Positions 32,701 to 43,910 of a DNA stretch of 64,000 bases are shown in pieces. The stretch's first letter is position 1. Each line of letters opens with the position of its first letter. The position numbers and the translations under genes were made by a program. The notes beneath the pieces were generated by a model that did not search any database, was not told the origin of the DNA, and saw only the letters and a program-made list of their open reading frames with translations. The stretch is from the NCBI GenBank assembly GCA_028583415.1, contig CM053265.1, positions 32,857,794 through 32,921,793 on the forward strand. The letters run 5' to 3'. This DNA comes from Protea cynaroides. Lineage: Eukaryota > Streptophyta > Magnoliopsida > Proteales > Proteaceae.

Positions 32701-33674
32701 CTGCTTCGTTAATGTTTTGAAAAAAGGCAGTCATTTCTTGGTCGACTTGGACATGAAATGGCCAAGTGCAGCTATCTGACCATTCAGCACTTGAACTTGC
32801 ATCGGCTTGGTCGTGGCATCCTTGTTAAGTATAGCCGTAATTTTTGAGGCGTTGTCTTCTATACCCGTTTGTGACACCATGAAGCACAGGAACTCACTTG
32901 ATGCCACCTCAAAAGAGTACTTTTTTGGATTTAGCTTTATGCTATATTTTTGGAGGACTTATAAGGCTTCGTCTAGGCTGACTAGGTGCTGGTTGGCCTT
33001 CTTGCTCTTCACCAAAAAGTCATCGACATACAGCTCCATTTTGCAGCCAATTTGATTTCTAAAGACTTTATTCACCAACATCTGATAGGTGGCTTCTATG
33101 TTTGTCAGGCCAAAAGGCATGACCATATAGAGCACTTGGTTGGTGATGAAAGAGGTACACTCTTCATCGGGCTTGTGCATCTTTATTTGGTTGTATCCCG
33201 AGTAAGCATCTAGAAAACATAGCTTCTCATGATTGGCAATGGCTTCTGTGAGCAAGTCTATCCGTGGCAACAGATAGTTGTCTTTAGGACAGGCTTTATT
33301 GGGGTCTGTGAAGTCAATACAGATCCTCGACTTCCCGTTTGCTTTGAAAACCATGACCACTTAGCGAGCCAATTGGGACAAGTTACCTCGTGGATGAAGC
33401 CGGCTTTTTATAGTTTCTTGACCTCCTTGTCGATAGCCTACTGGTGAGTTGGTGCAAAACTCCTCTTCTTTTGTCTGACTGGCTGGTGTTGGGGGTTTAC
33501 TTCTAGGTGTTGCTTGATGACTCCTCTGGGGATTCTTGGCATCTTTGAGGTTGACCAGGCGAATACATTGAGGTTTTGCCTTATGAGCTTGACCAACTCA
33601 GCCTTCTTGTTCTCAGGCAGCAAGGAGTAAACCTGGAACATCTTCTCCGAGCAGTCTGTTGACACAAGGATCAC
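32701..33674 (-). pseudogene. Reverse transcriptase pseudogene of the Tat element
   Basis: Minus-strand pre-RT part (IPRGVIKQHLEVNPQHQPVR and QKKRSFAP, about 33540-33440). RT follows at 33360-32959: GKSRICIDFTDPNKACPKDN, LDAYSGYNQIKM, VMPFGLTN and catalytic LYVDDFLVKS (YVDD, about 33030). A stop lies at the boundary near 33361 and the C-terminal thumb region is frameshifted. Wording is that of the Tat/Athila side of plant Ty3/gypsy, distinct from the Tekay RT (FIDD). Confidence 0.92.
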
Positions 33675-34439
33675 CTACAGTTCTTTCACTGGGGTCCCTC
33701 TCTTCAGGAAGTTGATGTCCCTAACGTCCTTAATATCCACTGTCTGAACTGGGGCCAGCTTTAGTACCCTTTGGCTATTTCTTAGCTTCGTGGCGTACCA
33801 CCTTCTTGATGTTACTTCGTCAGCTCTACACTCGTTGACTCTGTTCTCTATGGGGCACTTCATCACCAGGTAGTAGGTGGACATGCAGGCCTTGAACTTG
33901 TTTAAAGACAGGCGGTCATGTATCATATTGTAATTTGAGGGTCGATCTAGTACCATGAATTCCAATAGCATCTTTGTTGCTTAGGCTTTCGACCGGAGTA
34001 CTGGCAATTATATGCCTCCTTTTACTGTCACTGGATCCCCCCGAGAAGCTGATGAGGTCGGATGTGATAGATTGCAGTTGTCATCCCTTATCAACAACTT
34101 CTGGTATGTGTGGTAGATTATGATGTCTACGGAGCTGTCCGTGTCCACCAAGCACTTCGCCACATCATAGTGCCCTATCCCTGCAATGAAGACGATGGCA
34201 TCGTCATGGGGTACCGCCACATTGATGTCATCGTCATTGAAGGTGATAATTTCTCTGGTCTCCGCCTTCATGGATGACCACTTGGTCATGGCCAACAGGC
34301 GAGAATAAGCCTTGGCTGACCTATTAAAGGTGGTTCCTGCTATGGGTCCTCCTATAATGGCAAGGACCGTATTTCCTTCTTCTTTGGGTCCTCTCGTGAT
34401 TTCATACACTCTACCATCCTCAAAAATTATCAATCCCAT
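33675..34439 (-). pseudogene. Aspartic protease region of the Tat element
   Basis: Minus-strand 34439-34008 carries FNDDDINVAVPHDDAIVFIA and CLVDTDSSVDIIIYHTYQKL, where the family active-site Asp-Thr-Gly is Asp-Thr-Asp, so the catalytic loop is altered. 33971-33675 continues toward RT (LLEFMVLDRPSNYNMIHDR). It would cut the polyprotein. A stop separates the halves near 33990. Confidence 0.82.
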
Positions 34440-34576
34440 AGAGTTGCGAGGTCGATTCTCTAGTAGGGGGCTGGCTACAAAGCGCCGATTACTTTATCGC
34501 CTATGAGACATAGGGCAGAACCTCTGTGTGCCCTGGCTGACTTTCGCAGGTTCTAGGAAGGACCTGATTGGATCTG

Positions 34577-36190
34577 CTATCGGCTGCCTTGGCACTCCTT
34601 TACTGGTATCCTTGACAAATGACCTCCAGATGAGTTTTTGAATGAGTCGAATTGGATGGCTCCAACCCACTGTCTAGATGCGGCCGATCCGTCATTGGGA
34701 TCCTTATCTTCCCTCTGATTGGCATTAGGGCCTTCGTCAGCGTCTGCTCGATAATCATTGGGTTGTTGATTCCTCAAAGGGGGTGGAGGTAAGTCTTGAT
34801 CCCTCTGGGCTGGTGTTGGCCCTCGGCCAGTGTCTCTGACGAAGTTGCGGTAGTAGCCTCGCCGAATGATGTCTTCTATCTCCCCCTTCAAATACTTGCA
34901 CTCATATGTATCAGGGCCATAGCCCTGATGGAAGCGACAGTATCTGGAGCGGTCTTTGCTCCTACCTTTGCCGAGTAGCTTTGGTGGTGGTCGAAGGTTC
35001 TGATTATTCTTAATTACCCCCAGGATCTCTGCCATGGAGGTGGTGAGCGGGGTGTAGTAGTTAAAGGTCTTATAGGGATGCTTATTTTCTTGCTCTTTGC
35101 AAGACCTCTGCTTTTTGGGATCATCATTGTTCAGGGTCGGATCTCTTCTTATTAGTCGGCTTCTAGTCAACCTTCACCTTATTGAAGGCGTTGGTCTTAT
35201 AGGCCCTCGTCATCTCATCAGGGGCCGTGTACTTCTCACACCTGATAAGCAAGTCATCCAGGTTCTTGGGAGGCTTTTTGGCAAGGGACTAACAATGGTT
35301 TTCATCAGTTACTCTTTTTTATAGACTAGACATATGTACTGCTAGCTTGACATCCTTGATCTTCAACACTTCAGCATTGAACCACTTGATAAAGTCCTAA
35401 GGGACTCGTCCTTCTATTGCTTTACAGTCCACAGGTGGTAGGATGTCTTTTTACGCCCTTGGTTGGCTTAAAAGTGCATCAGGAATTTGTTTGAGAGATG
35501 TTCAAACGAGGTGATGCTTCTCGGTGGCAAATTATTGAACCATGTGCGGGCCGAACCTCAGAACATCGATAGGAATGCTCGGCATATCAGACTATCGCTC
35601 AATGGATAGAAGAGCATGGTGGATACAAAGGCATCTAGATGATGCTCCGGATTGGTCATCCTATTGTAGGAATCAACGACTGGCATTTTAAAGTTCTGGG
35701 GAGGAGGGGCCCTCATGATTTGATCGAAGAGTGCCGTGATGGTTGTGTAGGCAGTTCACGGTCTACTAGAGAATTGCGTGTGGAGGAGCCCGCTCTGTTG
35801 GGAGCAGGTCTATTGGGTGCCCTACTGAGGGCCTGGGATCTAGCAGGAGGAGGCTAGTTACCTGGAGGTTGATGAAACGCCACTTTGATAGATCCAACCT
35901 GTGCAGGATGGGAAGTGGCAGAGTTGGTCGCTGGTGGTCCGTTCAGCACTGGAGTCAGGGGAGGATTAGCCCTTGCTCATCTAGCCCTTGAGTTGGCTGC
36001 TTGAACTCCTCTTAGCCTTTTGAGCAAGCTGATTGATCTACTGCCTCAATTCATTGAACTGTTGGTAATGTACTGAAGAGGAGCTGGTGGGAGTGGCCCA
36101 CTGGCCGTCGTGGTCGGTGCCAACTGCGGAGTGTGATTCACTCCTACCATGCTAGTGCTGCTGTCTTTATGTACTTGCACTGGTGGCTTA
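34577..36190 (-). pseudogene. gag pseudogene of the Tat element
   Basis: Minus-strand reading. A Pro/Ala-rich N-terminal part runs near 36190-35710 in broken frames. The gag domain reads FKMPVVDSYNRMTNPEHHLD (about 35690-35630) and ARTWFNNLPPRSITSFEHL (about 35555-35500) with a stop between them. The C-terminal part at 35170-34577 is open and holds the Cys/His motif YCRFHQGYGPDTYECKYLKG (near 34950-34890), a knuckle variant usual in Tat gag, then IEDIIRRGYYRNFVR. Confidence 0.85.
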
Positions 36191-36220
36191 TTCGAGGGAG
36201 GTGGCAAAGAAGCCTAAGCA

Positions 36221-36225
36221 CATGT
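36221..36225. repeat. Left target-site duplication of solo LTR (CATGT)
   Basis: Exact match to 38512-38516. Confidence 0.92.
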
Positions 36226-38511
36226 TGTAAGACCCGTGTCAATATAACCCGGTCTTACCACCTTGAACCAGGTTTACCCATCATGGTCGAGTCAAATGGA
36301 CCAAGGGCGTGAAGGAGATCGAGATCCCAGGTATCAAGTCGACCCAAAAATACTTAATTTGAAGGGAGGGTCATATACCCAGCTAAGCAGGGTCGGACCT
36401 CCCAAAGCAGAAATTCAAACCCTCAATTTTGAAGGGAGGGTCGGACATCTTGAACCCTAGGGTCGACGGGATCATCGACCCTCGGTTACCGTAAAAAATA
36501 GAAATTAGGAAATTTCATAATTTTCGATTGGGATTCTTTCATAATCTCAATGGAACTTATTTTAGGATGTTCCTACTCTATTTAAAGGATGTCCCTAAGC
36601 CTCTTTCACTCCTTTCAAAACCCTAATTGAATTGAGAGAAATAGAAGAGAAGGAAAAGAAGAAGAAGAGAAGCAAGGAAGAGAATTTAGCCAAAAGAGAA
36701 CAGTTGCCGAGAAAAGAGTATTCTTCTCAGGTATGGATACTAATTCCATGAGTTCTACAGACCTTAGGAAAGATATTGATGAGAGTGTGATCTCGGAGAA
36801 ACCCAAACTATCAACCCATGGTTAGGTTTTTATGGAAAACCATAGGGGAATGCATGAAAGCTATTTAGGTGGATGATTCATGGTTGTAGACCATGGAATG
36901 AATGTTGAATGGAATGTAGAAACAAGCCATAGGACCCCAAATAGGAAGAATTGACTAAAAAGAGGGAATTGGACCAAAGTGCATCGAGGGTCGCACCGAG
37001 GGTCGATGACCATCTGACCCTAGGTGATCCTGACCATCGACCCTCAGTGTTCGGGAAGTTCAAATTTGGGGAGGGTCGCACCCAGGGTCGATCAGGACTC
37101 CGACCCTACCTCCGACCCTCAGTTAACAGAATGGTTTTTAAATTCTGAATAAATTCTAATTAAATTTTATCGGCTTTGTTAGGTCTTCTAGCAATATAAT
37201 AACATTATAAAGTTGAATTTAAAGCTTGGAAAAGTATCTATTAGCAAACTAAGGTGAGGAAATAGAACTCTAAACTAATTGGTAATAACAAACTGTTTTC
37301 TATTTTCTTGAGTCCAATGCCATGCTTGATTCTATGCGTATATGTTTGTAATATGCATACAACATGTCATCCAATATTTCTATTATTTGTTCATGCGTAT
37401 TTACTTTATTGTTTATAACATGATGATGATGATGATAGGAATAGGCATGTGATTGTATGTGTGTGGTTGGTGTACTTGATGCGAGCGAGTATCAGGGGAG
37501 GTGTGATGAGAACGATCAATAAACGTTAACCTTTGGTGGGTCTCAGCACTTTAGCTCTATCTCTAACTCAAGTCTTGTGCATTAGCATCGTCGTATCGCC
37601 ATTACATTATCAGAACTATTATGTCGTAGAGTATCAGCGGCGGTGGTCTCGGTCCTTGTAGTCTCTGACTCTACCGGGGGGGCTTAGCTCTATCTCTATG
37701 GACATTCTGAGGGATGCTGGGGTGAGGCCTTGGAAATACTTTTTGGCATTAGGATTGGTTAGTTGTGAGCGCAGTTTGCATCCCTCGCTAACAGGGGCTT
37801 ACGTGTTGGTATGGCACTATATAGAAAAAAACGTAACCTTTGTTATATAATGTTCATGATTGGGTGCTTGTGAGTCGACGATAAACGTTACCTTCGGGCG
37901 GCGTCACACTTGTGTATAGAGGCGGGGTCAATAAACGTGACCTTTGACTACCTAAACCTTTTTATTGCATACTGCAAACTTTAAACCAGACCAAAGACAT
38001 GAATTGATTGCATGCATATGTACTATTGCATTGTTTTGTCTACTCACTGAGCCGTGATGTGTGCTCACCCCTCGACGTCGAATATTTTTAGTTGATGATG
38101 CAGGTTATACCGTTGAAGATTATATGAATGCTCCAGCATATGGGAACGTAGCGGCGATGGAAGCTGAAGCTAAGTAGATACACATGACTCCTCTTGCGAG
38201 TGCAACTCATGTGTATTCGATTAGATATTTTCTAGAATTCTTTATTTGGATTTAATAAAGACATGTATTTGATAATTATTTATGTCTCAGTTGATACAGA
38301 ATAATTTGCTATTTAAATATTAATATCACAGTAGATTCTCAGTTCATTTTATTATAAAACTTCCGCTATTGTGTATTTACTCTGATTGTGATTACGGATG
38401 TATGGGGGTTCAGATAACGCGGGGATAGCATACTCATGATCCTGGTTGAACCGTTGGTTTGCTAGCGGTTCATCACACCATTCTGAACAGTGCAGAAATT
38501 GGGTTGTGACA
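36226..38511 (+). repeat. Solo LTR of the Tekay family (2286 bp)
   Basis: TGTAAGACC to TTGTGACA with no internal element sequence and a perfect CATGT duplication, so it is the product of LTR-LTR recombination in an element that had entered the Tat leader. TATTTAAA lies at 36579-36586. Sequence details (for example TTAATTTGAAGGGAGGGTCA) match the Tekay-1 LTR more than the Tekay-2 LTRs. The short conserved reading frame has an early stop here. Confidence 0.95.
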
Positions 38512-38516
38512 CATGT
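38512..38516. repeat. Right target-site duplication of solo LTR (CATGT)
   Basis: Exact match to 36221-36225. Confidence 0.92.
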
Positions 38517-38574
38517 TCTTCGGTAAGCCATGGAAATATCCTCTCGCACACTGTTTTTCAAACACAACCTAGAG

Positions 38575-38590
38575 GCCCCAGTGGGAGCCA
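38575..38590 (-). other. Primer binding site of the Tat element
   Basis: Minus strand TGGCTCCCACTGGGGC starts three bases inside the LTR. It resembles the TGGCGCCCACC-type primer site often seen in Tat-clade elements; the exact tRNA is not determined. The solo LTR lies only about 60 bp further on. Confidence 0.6.
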
Positions 38591-38593
38591 AAC

Positions 38594-39324
38594 TGTTACG
38601 TTCGGAAATCTCCCCCCGATCTACAATCCAGTTGTTCTACAACCACAGAGAAGAGACAAAGGAATTGGGCAACTAAGCCTCGGGTAAACTCCAATGCCTA
38701 AATCAGATTCCCATAGTAAACAGTCAAGAGATAGCAGGAAGTTACCTCTAGTTTAGAAAGAGGGGAACATAGAGAGTTTGAGTATAGGAGAGAGAAAATG
38801 AATAGTGAATAGTGAGGTGACCTGAGTTACCTTGGGAGTTTGCCTTTCACTTATAGCGATTGGGACAAAGTATGGAGGTACCAAGACTCCTGGAGGTAGT
38901 TCACCAATAGGACTGTCAAGTGTCCCATTGTGGGACACCCAAGTCATAAACCTCGAGTAGGAGTAGGACACTATAGCCAAGGAGGCTATGTGATGGAGAT
39001 AAGAATGACAAGTGTCACCATACCAGTGGTTGTCTAGCCGTGATATTCAGCAACATATTCTGGTTGGAGAAGGACTCCTAATGTGAAGTTGAATTACCCT
39101 AAGACTCTGCATTTTGAGTGAGCAACGTGTCCCAATGAGAAAGGGACTCTGATTACGAAACGGGATTGCCTCAAGATTTTTTCATCCGTATAACTGGCAT
39201 AACCTAATAACACTGTGCCTCCCGTCTATCCAAGGCCAAGTATTACTCTACTACGTCTAGTCGGCCTGGCTAATTCTAAATGCTACGTGCGAGATTTTTA
39301 TAGGGAGAATTTTTCCCCTTAACA
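38594..39324 (-). repeat. 5' LTR (in element sense) of the Tat element, about 731 bp
   Basis: TGTTACG on the plus strand to TTAACA, partner of 25410-26142. The two copies differ at many positions, suggesting an older insertion than the Tekay elements. Confidence 0.87.
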
Positions 39325-40568
39325 ATGATGTTTTTTTTTTATTTGAGGTGTCTCTTAGCAGTTTATGCGACCCAAGGTTACCGTTCAAGGTTCATGGATC
39401 ACGGTTCACGAGCTCAGGGTTCACCAATCAGGGTTCACGGTTCATGGTTTAGGAAAGAATATGAAGGTAAAATCTTCGATCGGCCATAACTTTTTGCTTG
39501 AATGTAATATCAGGGTGTTTTTTTTTATTTGAGGTGTCTCTATGCGAACTACACGATCCAAGGTCACAGTTCAAGGTTCATGGTTCACGGTTCATAGGTT
39601 TAGGGTTCAGGGATAAGTGTTCATGGTTCATGGTTAAGGAAAGAATACGTAGGTAAAATTTTTTATCGGCCATAACTTTTCGCTCGGATTTCGGATTAGG
39701 GTATTCCTTTTCTTTATTTGGGGTGACTCATCACGATCTATGTGACCCAAGGTCATAGTTCAAGGTTCATGGTTTATGGTACATGGGTTTAGGTTTCACG
39801 GATCAGGGTTCATTGTTCATTGTTTAGTAACGAATATGTATGTAAAATCTTTGATTGGCTATAACTTTTCACTCGTAATGTCGAATTAGGGGGTTATTTT
39901 TATTTTTATTTGGGGTGAATCATCACGATCTACAAGACCCAATGTCTGAGTTCAAGGTTCATGGTTCATAGTTCACGGGTTCTGGGTTCATGGATCAGGG
40001 CTCACGGTTCATGGTTTAGGAAAGAATACGTAGGTAAAATATTTAATCGGCCATAACTTTTGGCTCGGATGTCACATCAGGGTGTTCTTTTTTTTTATTT
40101 AGCATGTCTCGTCGTGATCTATGTGATCCAAGGTCATGGTTCATGGCTTTAGGGTTCATAGATCAAGGTTTACGGTTCATGGTTTAGAAAAGAATACATA
40201 GGTAAAATCTTCGATCACCCATAACTTTTTGCTCAGATGTCAGAAAGGGGTGTTATTTTTTTAGTTACGATGTCTCGTCAGGATCTACGCAATCCAAGGT
40301 CACGATCAAGGTTCATCGTTCACTGTTTACGGGTTCAAGATTCACGGATCAAGGTTCATAGTTCATGGTTTAGGAAAGAATACAAAGGTAAAATCTTCTA
40401 TCAGCCATAACAACCCACTTAGATGTCAGATCGTGGTGTACTTTTTTTTTATTTGGGGTGTCTTGTCGTGAACTATAAGACCCAAGGTCATGCTTCAATG
40501 TTCATGGTTTATGGTTCACGGGTTCAAGGTTCTGGAATCAGGGATCAGGGTTCACGGTTCATGGTTTA

Positions 40569-42239
40569 GGAAAGAATACATAGGTAAAATCTTCGATCGG
40601 CCATAACTTTTTGCTCGAATGTCAGATCGAGGTGTTCTCTTTTTTATTTGGGGTGTCATGTCACAAGGCCCAAGATCATGGTTCAAGCTTCATGGTTCAA
40701 GGTTCACGGATCATGGTTTAGGAAAGAATACGTAGGTAAAATCTTCGATTGGCCATAACTTTTCCCTCGGATGTCGGATCGGGCTATTCTTTTTTATTTA
40801 GGGTGTCTCATCGTGATCTACGTGACCCAAGGTTACATTTCAAGGTTCATGGTTAATGGTTCATGGGTTTAGGGTTCACTGATCAGGGTTTACGGTTCAT
40901 GGTTTAAGAAAGAACACGTAGGTAAAATCTTCGATCGACCAATAACTTTTCACTCGGATGTCGGATCAAAGTGTTCTTTTTTTTTATTTGGGGTGTCTTG
41001 CCCCAATCTACGCTACCCTAGGTCACTGTTCAAGGTTTGTGGTTCACAGTTTACCGGTTCAGGGTCCAGAGATCCAGGTTCAGTGTTTATGGTTACGAAA
41101 TATTACGTACTAATAATCTTCGATCAGCCATAAATTTTTGCTCGGATGTCAGAATTGGGAGTTATCATTTTTTATTCGGGTGTCACATCATGATCTGTGC
41201 AATCTAAGGTCATGGTTCATTGATCATGGTTCACTGTTCATGGGTTCAACTTTTACGGATCATGGTTCACGGTTCACGGTTCATGGTTTAGTAAAGAATA
41301 TGTATGTAAAATCTTGGATTGGCCACAACTTTTCACTCGGATGTAGGATCGAGGTGTTATTTTTATTTTATTTGGGGTATCATGTTGCGATCTTCAAGAC
41401 CCGACGTCCTGGTTCAAGGTTAATTGTTCCCAGTTCACGAGTTTAGGGTTCATGGATCAGGGTTCACGGTTCATGGTTTAAGAAAGAATATGTATGTAAA
41501 ATCTCCGATTGACCATAACTTTTCACTCCGATGTCGGATCATGGTGTTCTACTTATTATATTTAGGGCGTCTCATTGCAATCTACAAGACCCAAGGTCAC
41601 GGTTCAAGGTTCATGGTTCACGGTTCACGGGTTCAGGGATCATGGATCAAGGTTCATGGTTCATGGTTTAGGAAAGAATACGTTGGTGAAATCTTTGATC
41701 GGCCATAACTTTCCCTCAGATGTTGGAGTGAGGCATTATTTTTTTTATTTGGGTGTCTCGTCACGATCTAAGTCACCCAAGGTCATGGTTCAAAGTTCAT
41801 GGTTCACAGTTCGTGTGTTAAGGGTTCACAGATCAGGGTTCAAGTTTTGTGGTTTAGGAAAGAATACGTAGGTAAAATCATCAATCGGCCATAACTTTTT
41901 CCCCAGATGTTGGATCAAGGTTTTTTTATTTTATTTGGGGTGTCTCGTCATGATCTACAAGACCCAAGGTCATGGTTCAAGGTTCAAGGTTCATCGTTCA
42001 TGGGTTCAGGGTTCACAGATTAGGCTTCACCGATCAGGGTTCAATGTTCATGGTTTAAGAAAGAATATGTAGGTAAAATCTTCGATCGGCCATAACTTTC
42101 ACTCAGATGTCTAATCAGGGTGTTCTTTTTTCTTTATTTGTGGCATCTCGATTTACATGATCCAAGGTCATGGTTCAAAGTTCAAGGTTCACGATTCACG
42201 GGTTCAAGGTTCATGGATCGGGGTTCACATTCCTGGTTT
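40569..42239. repeat. Higher-order satellite segment, copy A (about 1671 bp)
   Basis: Nearly identical to 42240-43910, offset 1671 bp, sharing private variants such as a short unit with CACAAGGCCCAAGATCATGG and the phrase AATTGGGAGTTAT (41153 and 42824). Neighbouring single units are far less alike. It is therefore a recent block duplication of about nine units. Confidence 0.9.
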
Positions 42240-43910
42240 AGGAAAGAATACATAGCTAAAATCTTCGATCGGCCATAACTTTTTGCTCGAATGTCAGATC
42301 GGGGTGTTCTCTTTTTTATTTGGGGTTTCATGTCACAAGGCCCAAGATCATGGTTCATGCTTCATGGTTCAAGGTTCACGGATCATGGTTTAGGAAAGAA
42401 TACGTAGTTAAAATCTTTGATTGGCCATAACTTTTCCCTCGGATGTCGGATCGGGCTATTCTTTTTTATTTGGGGTGTCTCATCGTGATCTACGTGACCC
42501 AAGGTTACATTTCAAGGTTCATGGTTAATGGATCATGGGTTTAGGGTTCACTAATCAGGGTTTACGGTTCATGGTTTAAGAAAGAACACGTAGGTAAAAT
42601 CTTTGATCGACCAATAACTTTTCAGTCGGATGTCGGATCAAAGTGTTCTTTTTTTTATTTGGGGTGTCTTGTCCCAATCTACGCTACCCTAGGTCACTGT
42701 TCAAGGTTTGTGGTTCACAGTTTACAGGTTCAGGGTCCAGAGATCTGGGTTCAGTGTTTATGGTTAGGAAATATTACGTACTAATAATCTTCGATCAGCC
42801 ATAAATTTTTGCTCGGATGTCATAATTGGGAGTTATTATTTTTTATTCGGGTGTCACATCATGATCTGTGCAATCTAAGGTCATGGTTCACTAATCATGG
42901 TTCACTGTTCATGGGTTCAAGGTTTACGGATCATGGTTCACGGTTCACGGTTCATGGTTTAGTAAAGAATATGTATGTAAAATCTTGGATTGGCCACAAC
43001 TTTTCACTCGGATGTAGGATCGAGGTGTTATTTTTATTTTATTTGGGGTATCTTGTTGCGATCTTCAAGACCTGACGTCATGGTTCAAGGTTAATTGTTC
43101 CTAGTTCACGAGTTTAGGGTTCATGGATCAGGGTTCACGGTTCATGGTTTAAGAAAGAATATGTATGTAAAATCTCCGATTGACCATAACTTTTCACTCC
43201 AATGTCGGATCATGGTGTTCTACTTATTTTATTTAGGGTGTCTCGTTGCAATCTACAAGACCCAAGGTCACGGTTCAAGGTTCATGGTTCACGGTTCACG
43301 GGTTCAGGGATCACGGATCAAGGTTCATGGTTCATGGTTTAGGATAGAATACGTTGGTGAAATCTTTGATCGGCCATAACTTTTCCCTCGGATGTTGGAG
43401 CGAGGCATTATTTTTTTTATTTTGGTGTCTCGTCACGATCTAAGTCACCCAAGGTCATGGCTCAAAGTTCATGGTTCACAGTTCGTGTGTTAAGGGTTCA
43501 CAGATCAGGGTTCAAGTTTTGTGGTTTAGGAAAGAATACGTAGGTAAAATCATCAATCGGCCATAACTTTTTCCTCGGATGTTGGATCAAGGTTTTTTTA
43601 TTTTATTTGGGGTGTCTCGTCACGATCTACAAGACCCAAGGTCATGGTTCAAGGTTCAAGGTTCATCGTTCATGGGTTCAGGGTTCACAGATTAGGCTTC
43701 ACCGATCAGGGTTCAATGTTCATTGTTTAAGAAAGAATATGTAGGTAAAATCTTCGATCGGCCATAACTTTCACTCAGATGTCTAATCAGGGTGTTCTTT
43801 TTTCTTTATTTGTGGCATCTCATCGCGATCTACATGATCCAAGGTCATGGTTCAAAGTTCAAGGTTCACGATTCACGGGATCAAGGTTCATGGATCGGGG
43901 TTCACATTCC
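42240..43910. repeat. Higher-order satellite segment, copy B (about 1671 bp)
   Basis: Tandem copy of the preceding block with few differences (for example GCTAAAATC for GGTAAAATC at its start). The right border is taken from the homologous end of copy A. Confidence 0.88.

Larger units (their letters stand above)
25410..39324 (-). mobile_element. Tat-lineage Ty3/gypsy element, minus strand, with nested solo LTR
   Basis: Two similar LTRs (25410-26142 and 38594-39324) flank, on the minus strand, PBS, gag, PR, RT, RNase H, a second archaeal-type RNase H, integrase, a minisatellite and a plus-strand extra gene. A second RNase H and a 3' extra ORF are known marks of the Tat clade. No clear target duplication is visible (left flank GGCGT, right flank ATGAT), but satellite phase is about continuous across it. 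A Tekay solo LTR is inserted at 36226-38511. Confidence 0.9.

Noticed and set aside
25405..39329. Exact target-site duplication for the Tat element
   Set aside because: The flanks GGCGT and ATGAT do not match. The satellite allows only a loose guess, so none is annotated.
41138..43379. Two pairs of nearly identical satellite readings, 1671 bp apart
   Set aside because: The similarity is explained by the higher-order DNA duplication and is not evidence of a gene family.
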